The position numbers and the translations under genes are program-made. A stretch of 11,815 nucleotides of DNA, taken from contig DATIXD010000004.1 of NCBI GenBank assembly GCA_035518875.1, positions 1 through 11,815 of the forward strand. The letters are read 5' to 3'. The stretch comes from DATIXD01 sp035518875 (GTDB lineage Bacteria > Pseudomonadota > Gammaproteobacteria > Methylococcales > Methylococcaceae). The notes under the pieces are model-generated. The model was not told the origin of the DNA and did not search any database. It saw only the letters and a program-made list of their open reading frames with translations. This document shows, in pieces, positions 1-5,231 of the stretch (positions are counted from its first letter, which is position 1; each line of letters opens with the position of its first letter).

Positions 1-197
1 AAATCAGCCTCGAAGGAAGCGACGGGGCAATTTACTCGATTGCGAAGACACGATTGGTGTCACAATCTTTTGATCTTTCTTGGGTAGGCCATGCTGAATA
101 TGGCCTCGCGGCCCGACTAAGTCGCCGACTACCGGATTTGACAATGGTACTCTTTGCGGACTTTGACCCCAAGAAAGCCCGCAGCTCGCGAGAATAG
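1..197 (+). CDS. 3' end of an unrecognised gene, truncated by the window edge
   Basis: Frame 3 is open from base 3 to a TAG at 195-197 and encodes 64 residues. The composition is protein-like, with a hydrophobic/acidic stretch LTMVLFADFDPKKARSSRE just before the stop. No start codon is expected because the gene enters from the left edge. I do not recognise the family. After the TAG the same frame continues for 22 more plausible codons (EKDRLFEAKTHFKEDSKS...) to a TGA at 264-266, so the TAG may be a recent nonsense mutation or the natural end may be further on. The antisense ORF over 32-277 is Ser/Arg-rich and less protein-like, so I prefer the + strand reading. No terminator hairpin is obvious downstream. 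Confidence 0.5.
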   Translation, partial: ISLEGSDGAIYSIAKTRLVSQSFDLSWVGHAEYGLAARLSRRLPDLTMVLFADFDPKKARSSRE

Positions 198-432
198 GAA
201 AAAGACAGGCTTTTTGAGGCGAAAACGCACTTTAAAGAGGATTCGAAGTCCGTGGTTATTCTCTGAAAGCCGCTCAAACCTCATAGCGCTGATGGCGTAG
301 CCTCGGCATTGCCTGCCTCTTTTTGATATTTACAAAGGAAGCTCGGAATTTATCGAACTGGAAAATAAAGTTGTATGTCCTGCATAGTCCAGCAAGACCA
401 AACATCGGCAACGGGCACACATCACGCCTTTC

Positions 433-672
433 TCAAACTACGCCAAAAATTTTTGAACGCAATTCTTCCTTTTCCACGCCTTCGATCAAGGCATCGACGA
501 ATGTTTCGGCCTGGCGCCGTTCGTCGCGCTCGAGTTGCTTGTAAATTCGCATGTATAAGAGGTTGAACCGGACGATGTCAGCGTGGCCGTACGGCTTTTT
601 CAATTCGAGAAATAAATCCTCAAGCTCGCAGAACGGCAAGGATTTTTTCGGGGTTACTATAGCTTTTTTCAT
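433..672 (-). CDS. Small hypothetical protein, 79 aa
   Basis: This ORF has an ATG at 672 and a stop at 433, with an in-frame TGA three codons upstream of the ATG, so this is the first possible start. The product is soluble and charged, with a helical C-terminal half (QLERDERRQAETFVDALIEG) rich in Glu, Arg and Lys. It has no signal peptide or membrane segment. The Shine-Dalgarno is weak (GACGAG shortly before the ATG). I do not recognise a family. It may be a DNA- or protein-binding accessory protein, but that is a guess from composition only. It lies in an AT-richer, gene-poor stretch beside an imperfect inverted repeat (707-837), a setting typical of accessory or cassette-like DNA. Confidence 0.5.
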   Translation of the reverse strand: MKKAIVTPKKSLPFCELEDLFLELKKPYGHADIVRFNLLYMRIYKQLERDERRQAETFVDALIEGVEKEELRSKIFGVV

Positions 673-706
673 GACTCGTCATCGAAGTGGTTAAAAGGCA
701 GTCAAA

Positions 707-837
707 ATTAAGCACTTAGTACGCCAGACTGCTATTTTCGAAAAATCAATTACTTATCCACGAAGCGACGTTCATTTCAGCAATGCAGTTAATGAAAAAC
801 ACCATGCCCGAAATTTTTCTGGTTGTTAAGTGCTAAT
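707..837. repeat. Imperfect long inverted repeat (MITE-like or degenerate attC-like)
   Basis: AGCACTTA at 711-718 is the exact reverse complement of TAAGTGCT at 827-834. After a short unpaired spacer on each side (719-723 and 823-826), CCAGA at 724-728 pairs with TCTGG at 818-822, and TTTCG at 736-740 pairs with CGAAA at 809-813. The ends therefore form a roughly 130-base imperfect stem with a long central loop. The right arm holds GTTAAGT (825-831), which fits the integron R' consensus GTTRRRY. The matching left box reads ACTTAGTAC rather than ACTTAAC. It lies between two small unrelated minus-strand ORFs. It could be a miniature element's terminal repeats, a decayed attC site or chance. Confidence 0.4.
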
Positions 838-840
838 GCC

Positions 841-861
841 CGAGGCGTTTCGAGTGCCTCG
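841..861. repeat. Short stem-loop downstream of the 879-1157 ORF
   Basis: CGAGGC (841-846) pairs with GCCTCG (856-861) around a 9-base loop. It sits just past the stop codon of the minus-strand ORF at 879-1157. No T-run follows on either strand, so a Rho-independent terminator is not well supported. Confidence 0.3.
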
Positions 862-878
862 CGCGTGTGAAGTGGACC

Positions 879-1157
879 CTATTGTTTAGACAGCCTGGCG
901 GGATAGTTGAGCTCATGTAAGCCGATTCCCGAAAAATCGATTGGTGCGCAGCGCTGGTCTTCAAGGCGTTCCACCTGCCACATATATTTGGCGATTCCAC
1001 GGGTGACTAAGCGGCAGCCGTTGCGCGTGTATTTGGATAAGCGAAGTATGTCGGATTGAATCATTTTGGCAGCGTCTCGATGCAGTAACGAGGCGAGCCG
1101 AGCAAATAAGCTGCCAACAATTATTTTTTCCCTAATCAAGTATTTATTTGTTGGCAC
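879..1157 (-). CDS. Small hypothetical protein, 92 aa, GTG start
   Basis: The open frame runs from a GTG at 1157 to a TAA at 879. The ATG two bases further upstream is in another frame and stops quickly. No clear Shine-Dalgarno precedes the GTG, so the start and even the gene are uncertain. The product is basic and soluble, with a helical-looking N-terminal half (GSLFARLASLLHRDAAKMI) and a C-terminal half without recognisable motifs. I see no signal peptide or membrane segment and do not recognise the family. It is listed because the composition is more protein-like than the overlapping frames. Confidence 0.33.
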   Translation of the reverse strand: MPTNKYLIREKIIVGSLFARLASLLHRDAAKMIQSDILRLSKYTRNGCRLVTRGIAKYMWQVERLEDQRCAPIDFSGIGLHELNYPARLSKQ

Positions 1158-1627
1158 TCATAACTGACGGTTGAAATTCACCGCGCACGCGATGAAAAGC
1201 ACCAATTCCCAGTTTTTGAGATAGCCCCGGTTAGCCGTTAGAAATTGACAAAGAGGCAGGTGGCGGGGGTCCGTATGGTTTCACCGCGCTTCAACCCGCC
1301 CCAACCATCTGGTTGCCCTATTCTGTTTCCCCTTGATAAAGGCGCAGTCAGAGCGTATCGGCGGTGCGTCGCGAGAGATTTGGTTGTGCTTTGCCGGCCC
1401 GCCGTTGCAGATATGTGCGTGCGGCCGGATGAGGTGTTGTACTGTTTCCGGACTACTCGGAAACACTGTGCAGGCGTTGCCGCGGCGGCCTTATCGCAAG
1501 GATCAGTGGGGCATGAGAAACCGACTTAGATGACGGACGGCCCTTTTACGCCAATGTGTTTCTCAAATGTCGATAGTGGCGGCAAGCAGAACAGCCAGCG
1601 CTTGCCGCCCCGTGTCAGGGTTACGCT
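1158..1627. other. Gene-poor stretch, no convincing coding
   Basis: Open frames on the + strand (1245-1529 from a TTG, 1333-1533) and on the minus strand (1281-1466) have no ribosome-binding site and Cys/Arg/Pro-rich compositions unlike real proteins. The only structure I can support is the strong stem-loop at 1578-1609. The rest holds nothing I can name. Confidence 0.5.
1578..1609 (-). terminator. Perfect 10-bp stem-loop after the SmbP-like gene
   Basis: GGCGGCAAGC (1578-1587) is the exact reverse complement of GCTTGCCGCC (1600-1609), with a 12-base loop. It begins 18 bases past the stop of the minus-strand SmbP-like gene, where a transcription terminator or a 3'-end-stabilising hairpin would be expected. 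The bases after it in the minus direction (ACTATCG) are not a T-run, so it is not a textbook intrinsic terminator. Confidence 0.5.
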
Positions 1628-1894
1628 TTACTTTGCCTTCTCCGACTGATGAGCTGCTTCTTTAGATTTTTCATGAGCCCCTGCGGACGCCTTCTCGGCA
1701 TTCTTGGCATGTTTTTTGGCCTCTTCATGCTTGCCTTCGGTATGGGCTTGTGCAGCGGCCTTGTGGTGTTCGGCCGCTTCCTCATGCGCTTTGGCCGCCT
1801 CTTCATGCTTTTGAGAAGCGGTTTCTGCGGCCGTGGCTACGGCGGTGTTCAAGAACAGACCAGACAGGGCCAAAGCGATAAACAATTGTTTCAT
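1628..1894 (-). CDS. SmbP-like secreted His-rich small metal-binding protein, 88 aa
   Basis: The ATG at 1894 is preceded by CAGGAG about six bases upstream, a good Shine-Dalgarno. The upstream in-frame extension to 2020 lacks one and is rejected. Residues 1-23 are a signal peptide (MKQLFIALALSGLFLNTAVATAA), so the mature protein starts near Glu24 and is periplasmic. The remaining 65 residues are almost entirely Ala, His, Glu and Lys, with nine His. Four of them are exactly seven apart (H30, H37, H44, H51), and H43, H56, H62, H74 and H82 complete the set. One face of a helix would thus carry a His ladder. This matches the small metal-binding protein SmbP of Nitrosomonas europaea, a helical periplasmic protein that binds several copper or other divalent ions. 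A role in metal buffering or tolerance is inferred. It is monocistronic, with a stem-loop downstream and palindromes upstream. Confidence 0.8.
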   Translation of the reverse strand: MKQLFIALALSGLFLNTAVATAAETASQKHEEAAKAHEEAAEHHKAAAQAHTEGKHEEAKKHAKNAEKASAGAHEKSKEAAHQSEKAK

Positions 1895-1930
1895 AAAAAC
1901 TCCTGGATTCAGCGTAAGAAACGATTTAAG

Positions 1931-1953
1931 GACTGCGTTATTGAATCGCAGTC
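1931..1953. repeat. Inverted repeat in the SmbP-like gene's leader region
   Basis: GACTGCG (1931-1937) pairs with CGCAGTC (1947-1953) around a 9-base spacer, starting 37 bases upstream of the SmbP-like start codon. It could form a hairpin in the mRNA leader or be a protein-binding site. Confidence 0.35.
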
Positions 1954-2053
1954 TGTTGCCATTCACTGGCGAACGCGGATAAGCAGGAATGATGCCTAGC
2001 TGTGTCTGCTCTAAAAACACAATTACTTAGCAGTTGATCTGGGGTATGAGAAC

Positions 2054-2068
2054 AAACCACCGTGGTTT
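2054..2068. promoter_or_regulatory. Operator-like palindrome AAACCAC-C-GTGGTTT
   Basis: Seven-base arms are perfect around one central base. A second palindrome with the same AACCA/TGGTT core lies with its centre about 30 bases away (2083-2100), roughly three helical turns, and another GAACCA half-site lies between them (2073-2078). The position is about 160-174 bases upstream of the SmbP-like start. The regulator is unknown. Confidence 0.4.
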
Positions 2069-2082
2069 AAACGAACCAGCAA

Positions 2083-2100
2083 ATGAACCAAGTGGTTCAT
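2083..2100. promoter_or_regulatory. Operator-like palindrome ATGAACCA-AG-TGGTTCAT
   Basis: Eight-base arms are perfect around a two-base centre. It shares its core half-site with the palindrome at 2054-2068. It is 189-206 bases upstream of the SmbP-like start codon on the minus strand, so it could be a distal operator of that gene. It could instead belong to an unrecognised element. Confidence 0.4.
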
Positions 2101-2314
2101 TTCTACCGCTGAACTCGTGAATGATTGAAATAGAGTCGCCACGCGATGATTTCATTTAAGGTAAGGACGAGCATCCCAAGAAAAGGCCGCCCGGCGGGGT
2201 ACCGATACAAAGCGCCAATAACTCAAGAAACGCCGGTCAGGGACATTTCCGATCCGGCTCCTTGGGGACTCCCCGTTAAATATTTGACACAAAGAAGGAT
2301 TTGCGGCCCTGCAT

Positions 2315-2587
2315 TCAAGGCGTCTTGATATCAGGTTGCGCCGATTTCCAGGTGACCCAGCAAAGCAGAATGAACCAAACGATAAAGGTCCATCCCAGCG
2401 ACAAGTTGAGTATTGCAACAGAGACCGGTCGCTTGTTGTTAATCAGCGCGATAATTGACGGCATCAGGTATGTCGCGATGACCAGAAAAAGGGGCAAGAA
2501 CGCCCAAAGAGTACCTGGGTACTGATAGTTCAAGGACGATTTAACGGCATTCATGAGCGAGGTAAACTCGGTCACCAGACTTATCAT
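2315..2587 (-). CDS. Superinfection immunity family protein (Imm_superinfect, T4 Imm-like), 90 aa
   Basis: The ATG at 2587 is preceded by CCAGGAG seven bases upstream, a strong Shine-Dalgarno. The protein has two hydrophobic segments (about residues 28-50 and 57-79) with a short NNKR-type loop between them, so it is a small inner-membrane hairpin. The motif LMPSIIALINNK, followed by AILNLSLGWTFIVWFILLCW, fits the family named after the phage T4 Imm protein, which blocks DNA entry by a superinfecting phage. Most bacterial members are chromosomal, without phage around them, and their function is unproven. No phage genes are visible here either. The gene is alone, with a perfect 20-bp palindrome about 185 bases upstream. 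Family assignment is confident; function is not. Confidence 0.75.
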   Translation of the reverse strand: MISLVTEFTSLMNAVKSSLNYQYPGTLWAFLPLFLVIATYLMPSIIALINNKRPVSVAILNLSLGWTFIVWFILLCWVTWKSAQPDIKTP

Positions 2588-2770
2588 GGTAGAACTCCTG
2601 GCAGCAGGTCAGATTCGAAAGCTGCCGGTATTTGGGATCAGACTGATCGCCTTTTGATCGCGAGATCAGGATGGCATAATTAACGAAGGCAAAATTAGTG
2701 CCGACAAATGGTGTCCCTGCGGACGGATACCGAGAAAACCCTTGGAGAAGGATCAAAGACTGATTACCTC

Positions 2771-2790
2771 ACGCATTGAATTCAATGCGT
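2771..2790. promoter_or_regulatory. Perfect 20-bp palindrome centred on GAATTC
   Basis: ACGCATTGAA (2771-2780) is the exact reverse complement of TTCAATGCGT (2781-2790), with no spacer. The first mismatch is the next base out, and one further pair then matches. It lies about 185 bases upstream of the superinfection-immunity-like gene and about 600 bases before the cytochrome c gene. The form is that of a dimeric regulator's operator. There is no T-run, so it is not a terminator. Confidence 0.4.
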
Positions 2791-3109
2791 TAAGGGCAAT
2801 CTAATGCACCATGCGATGGCCGGGTGTTGTCTCGGTTGAATGCTCGGTATCAGCCGACGGCACCGACGGCCTTGGTGAAAAAAACCGCACAAGAACCACA
2901 AGCTGGCGGAGCCGGGAAGAACAACCTTGGACGCGGTTTTAAGGTAAGAATGAAAAACTCCACATGAAAAACCGTGGATTTTATCGACGCACGCGCGTGA
3001 CCGACGAATTCGTCAATGCTCGTCGCTCGCTGGCTCACGTCATCGCTTGGAATTTCGAGAAGTCCCAGTCCACTTCTGTATCTCGTTGTTTTCTCAGGGC
3101 ACACCGGAT

Positions 3110-3125
3110 TGGTTCAAACAAACCA
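3110..3125. repeat. TGGTT-N6-AACCA inverted repeat upstream of the cytochrome c gene
   Basis: TGGTT (3110-3114) and AACCA (3121-3125) flank a six-base spacer. The word TGGTTCAAA recurs at 3231-3239. The half-site is the same as in the palindromes upstream of the SmbP-like gene, but the word is short and may be chance. Confidence 0.2.
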
Positions 3126-3392
3126 CCATCGCGCACGTTTGCCCACGAAAAACTTCTTACGTCGTTGCACGATAACGAAACCTGATCGTGGGTTACTGGT
3201 TGTTTGGAAGGCGGCGAGTCAATAGGTTTGTGGTTCAAAACTGCATGGAGATGCTGGACCCGCGCCTCCCTATGGCTAACCAGAGAAATCTGTGCAAGCC
3301 TAATACGTGGAGATGGCGCTTAGTGTTGGTCAGTCTCGAAAATATCAACTCGAGTTTGCCGATGTAATTTTAATCAACACAGGAAGACACTT

Positions 3393-3704
3393 ATGAAAAC
3401 AATACCAGCTTACGCCTTTGTTATCGTGGCTCTAATGGTTTCTGGTTCGGCTTTGGCTGACGAAGAACTTGCTAGGAGCAAGAACTGCCTCACTTGTCAT
3501 GCCGTGGATCAAAAGCGGGTTGGCCCGGCCTTCAAAGATGTGGCGCAAAAATATGCCGGCCAGCAGGACGCAGCAGCCAAGCTTGCCGAGAAGGTGGTCA
3601 AGGGTGGCTCAGGGGTTTGGGGGCAGATGCCCATGCCTGCGAACAAGCAGGTTACAGCCGAGGAGGCGAAAAAGCTCGTGGAGTGGATATTGAGCTTGAA
3701 GTAA
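3393..3704 (+). CDS. Periplasmic monohaem cytochrome c, c551/c552 type, 103 aa
   Basis: The ATG at 3393 follows AGGAAG about nine bases upstream. Residues 1-22 are a signal peptide ending ALA, giving a mature protein of 81 residues starting DEELARSK. That is almost exactly the size of Pseudomonas cytochrome c551 and Nitrosomonas c552. The single haem site is C32-L-T-C35-H36. The order and wording of the rest (VGPAFKDVAQKYAG, then GGSGVWGQMPMPAN, then EEAKKLVEWILSLK) match the class I c551/c552 fold, with Met81 in PMPAN as the likely sixth haem ligand. Such proteins shuttle electrons in the periplasm to nitrite reductase, cytochrome c peroxidase or terminal oxidases. No partner enzyme is adjacent; the di-haem enzyme at 7093 is a possible but unproven redox partner. 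Confidence 0.9.
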   Translation: MKTIPAYAFVIVALMVSGSALADEELARSKNCLTCHAVDQKRVGPAFKDVAQKYAGQQDAAAKLAEKVVKGGSGVWGQMPMPANKQVTAEEAKKLVEWILSLK

Positions 3705-3844
3705 TCACCGAGCACTTAAAGGAAGACAAATCCCTAGCCTTTGCCGGACTCTGTCAAGATTGGACCCAACGCCTTGAAGCGTCGGCTATCCAGAAATAGG
3801 CGGCGCCGAAGATTTTCGGTTGCCGTCTAGCTAGGGAGATCACG

Positions 3845-3958
3845 ATGTCGCTTCTGTTGCGAGGTATGATCAACGTAGTCATACAACGCTTAAAGGAATC
3901 GGTGGCGGTTCCCTTGGGGCTTCAAGACAGGCCTGTTTTCGCTTCGCTGCTCGTATAA
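3845..3958 (+). CDS. Possible 37-aa small ORF
   Basis: The ATG at 3845 has AGGGAG about eight bases upstream, and the frame runs 37 codons to TAA at 3956-3958. The product (MSLLLRGMINVVIQRLKESV...) has an amphipathic, hydrophobic-basic N-terminus. I recognise no family. It could be a real small protein, a remnant of a larger gene or chance. Confidence 0.2.
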   Translation: MSLLLRGMINVVIQRLKESVAVPLGLQDRPVFASLLV

Positions 3959-4227
3959 CAGGCTGATCGACATGAGGTTTATGGCAACTGGACTTGCTAG
4001 TACGCCCCTCTTTCTCGCGTCCTCTCTTTCAGGCTATCAGTTGTACTGGTTGACACCCCAAGAGCAGTAGCCGCTTTCGGCACCAAGTTGCCGCGTCGGA
4101 CGCGCGTCGTGCTTTTGCAGACACAGAGAGCCGCCGTTCCAGCAGCGCTTCAATAATCTTGGTAAGATTTTACGTGAGCCTCACCCGATTCCTTGGCCTT
4201 CTGATCAGTCTGCCGCTAAGCTGTTTC

Positions 4228-4243
4228 CAGCGAAAATTCGCTG
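4228..4243. promoter_or_regulatory. 16-bp palindrome upstream of uppP
   Basis: CAGCGAA (4228-4234) and TTCGCTG (4237-4243) are perfect arms around AA. It sits 88 bases before the uppP start and just before the terminator-like hairpin. It may be an operator or the remains of another structure. Confidence 0.3.
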
Positions 4244-4271
4244 CCAGGGGTTTAGGGACTCCATCTTGAAT

Positions 4272-4296
4272 GGACCGGCAAGCCACCGGTCCTTTT
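4272..4296 (+). terminator. Terminator-like hairpin upstream of uppP
   Basis: GGACCGG (4272-4278) pairs with CCGGTCC (4286-4292) around a seven-base loop and is followed by TTTT, then CG. This is the form of a weak Rho-independent terminator on the + strand. It ends 34 bases before the uppP ATG, so it would end a transcript from the left, or attenuate one entering uppP. Confidence 0.5.
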
Positions 4297-4330
4297 CGTA
4301 ACGTCAGCCCGCCTGTTTTGAGAAAAATAC

Positions 4331-5152
4331 ATGGAAATTACCGCCCTGCTACACGCGTTAATCCTTGGCATCGTCGAGGGATTAACCGAATTCCTGCCCA
4401 TTTCGAGCACCGGCCATCTAATCCTGGTGGGTGACCTGCTTAACTTCAATAACGAGAAAGGCAAGCTGTTCGAGATCGTTATCCAGTCCGGGGCGATTGT
4501 GGCCGTTTGTTGGGAATACCGCGCCAAGATCGGCGCGGTCGTCCGCGGCCTTGCAAGCGAGGAACCCGCACAACGCTTTGCCTTGAATCTGGCGATCGCC
4601 TTCATACCCACCGCGGTGCTGGGTCTATTGTTCGGTAAGGCGGTCAAGGCGCACTTATTCAACCCGATCCCGGTGGCCCTCGCCTTCATCGTCGGCGCCT
4701 TCGTGATTATCTGGGCCGAACGCCGCAAGCACACGATCCGCGTCCAGGAGGTCGACGATCTGAGCTGGAAAGACGCCTTGAAACTGGGATTCGCCCAAAC
4801 CTTCGCGTTGATTCCCGGCACCTCCCGCTCGGGTGCGACGATCGTCGGCGGCCTGTTCTTCGGCCTGTCGCGCAAGGCCGCGACGGAGTTTTCGTTTTTC
4901 CTGGCAATCCCCACCCTGTTCGCCGCCACTGCTTACGACCTCTACAAGACCCGGGGGCTTCTGGCGACCGACGACGTGGGAATGTTCGCGGTAGGTTTCG
5001 TCGCCGCCTTCGTCAGCGCCTTCCTGGCGGTGCGCGGCTTGCTCCGCTACATCACCCGGCACGACTTCACCGCCTTCGCCTGGTACCGCATGGTGTTCGG
5101 ATTCGCCGTGCTCGGTACAGCCCACTTCGGCCTGGTCGAGTGGTCGCAATGA
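4331..5152 (+). CDS. uppP: Undecaprenyl-diphosphatase UppP (BacA), 273 aa
   Basis: UppP is an inner-membrane enzyme that removes one phosphate from undecaprenyl diphosphate on the periplasmic side. This recycles the lipid carrier for peptidoglycan and other polymers; overproduction gives bacitracin resistance. The length, 273 residues, equals that of the E. coli enzyme. The first signature, EGLTEFLPISSTGHL (residues 16-30), contains the paired acids Glu16 and Glu20. The second, PGTSRSGAT (162-170), supplies the catalytic Ser/Arg. About eight hydrophobic segments span the whole chain, and the conserved WYRMVFG lies near the C-terminus. The Shine-Dalgarno is weak (GAGAAAAA), but the ATG begins the family's usual N-terminus. 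The RNA methyltransferase gene follows in the same direction after a 79-base gap containing a hairpin. Confidence 0.95.
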   Translation: MEITALLHALILGIVEGLTEFLPISSTGHLILVGDLLNFNNEKGKLFEIVIQSGAIVAVCWEYRAKIGAVVRGLASEEPAQRFALNLAIAFIPTAVLGLLFGKAVKAHLFNPIPVALAFIVGAFVIIWAERRKHTIRVQEVDDLSWKDALKLGFAQTFALIPGTSRSGATIVGGLFFGLSRKAATEFSFFLAIPTLFAATAYDLYKTRGLLATDDVGMFAVGFVAAFVSAFLAVRGLLRYITRHDFTAFAWYRMVFGFAVLGTAHFGLVEWSQ

Positions 5153-5155
5153 ATC

Positions 5156-5176
5156 AGGGTACGCCATGCGTACCCT
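5156..5176. repeat. Perfect 9-bp hairpin between uppP and the methyltransferase gene
   Basis: AGGGTACGC (5156-5164) pairs with GCGTACCCT (5168-5176) around a CAT loop. It starts four bases after the uppP stop. No T-run follows. It may act as a weak terminator, an mRNA-stability element or a REP-like dispersed repeat. The alternative methyltransferase start ATG at 5166 lies inside it, which argues against that start. Confidence 0.5.
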
Positions 5177-5231
5177 ACGACGACGTCCGCACGATCTCCG
5201 GCCGAAACCGATTGGCATCCCGGCATCCGAC

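Larger units (their letters stand above)
1895..2314. other. Intergenic region upstream of the SmbP-like gene
   Basis: This 420-base gap holds no convincing gene; ORFs at 2146-2328 (+) and 2152-2418 (-) have no ribosome-binding site. It contains the inverted repeats at 1931-1953, 2054-2068 and 2083-2100. The SmbP-like gene is the only gene whose 5' end faces it. I could not pick a convincing -35/-10 pair by eye. Confidence 0.5.
2588..3392. other. 805-base stretch without a convincing gene
   Basis: Several short ORFs occur (2850-3104 minus, 2964-3185 plus, 3016-3225 plus, 3035-3238 minus, 3245-3367 plus), but they overlap one another, lack ribosome-binding sites and show no motif. Supported contents are the palindrome at 2771-2790 and TGGTT/AACCA elements at 3110-3125 and 3231-3240. 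Decayed gene remnants are possible but cannot be shown. Confidence 0.45.
3705..4330. other. 626-base intergenic stretch between cytochrome c and uppP
   Basis: No established gene is visible. It contains a 37-codon ORF with a good Shine-Dalgarno (3845-3958), a short open segment beginning MRFMATGLASTPLFLASSLS near 3972 that looks like a signal sequence but stops after 32 codons, a 16-bp palindrome (4228-4243) and a terminator-like hairpin (4272-4296). The mixture suggests remnants of degraded genes. Confidence 0.4.

Noticed and set aside
32..277. 81-aa minus-strand ORF
   Set aside because: Ser/Arg-rich composition typical of an antisense frame; the opposite + strand frame is more protein-like.
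1245..1533. Overlapping + strand ORFs
   Set aside because: TTG or unsupported starts, no Shine-Dalgarno, Cys/Arg/Pro-rich composition, no motif.
1895..2020. N-terminal extension of the SmbP-like ORF
   Set aside because: A signal peptide and a strong Shine-Dalgarno mark the start at 1894.
3110..3126. GGTTCAAAC, a possible tRNA T-loop
   Set aside because: The flanking bases cannot form the T-stem and no acceptor or anticodon arm can be built around it.
3245..3367. 40-codon ORF just before the cytochrome c gene
   Set aside because: No ribosome-binding site and no recognisable features.
3494..3799. 101-aa + strand ORF overlapping the cytochrome c gene
   Set aside because: Shadow frame of the cytochrome; Cys/Arg-rich composition.
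4252..4929. 225-aa minus-strand ORF
   Set aside because: Antisense to uppP, which has clear family motifs.
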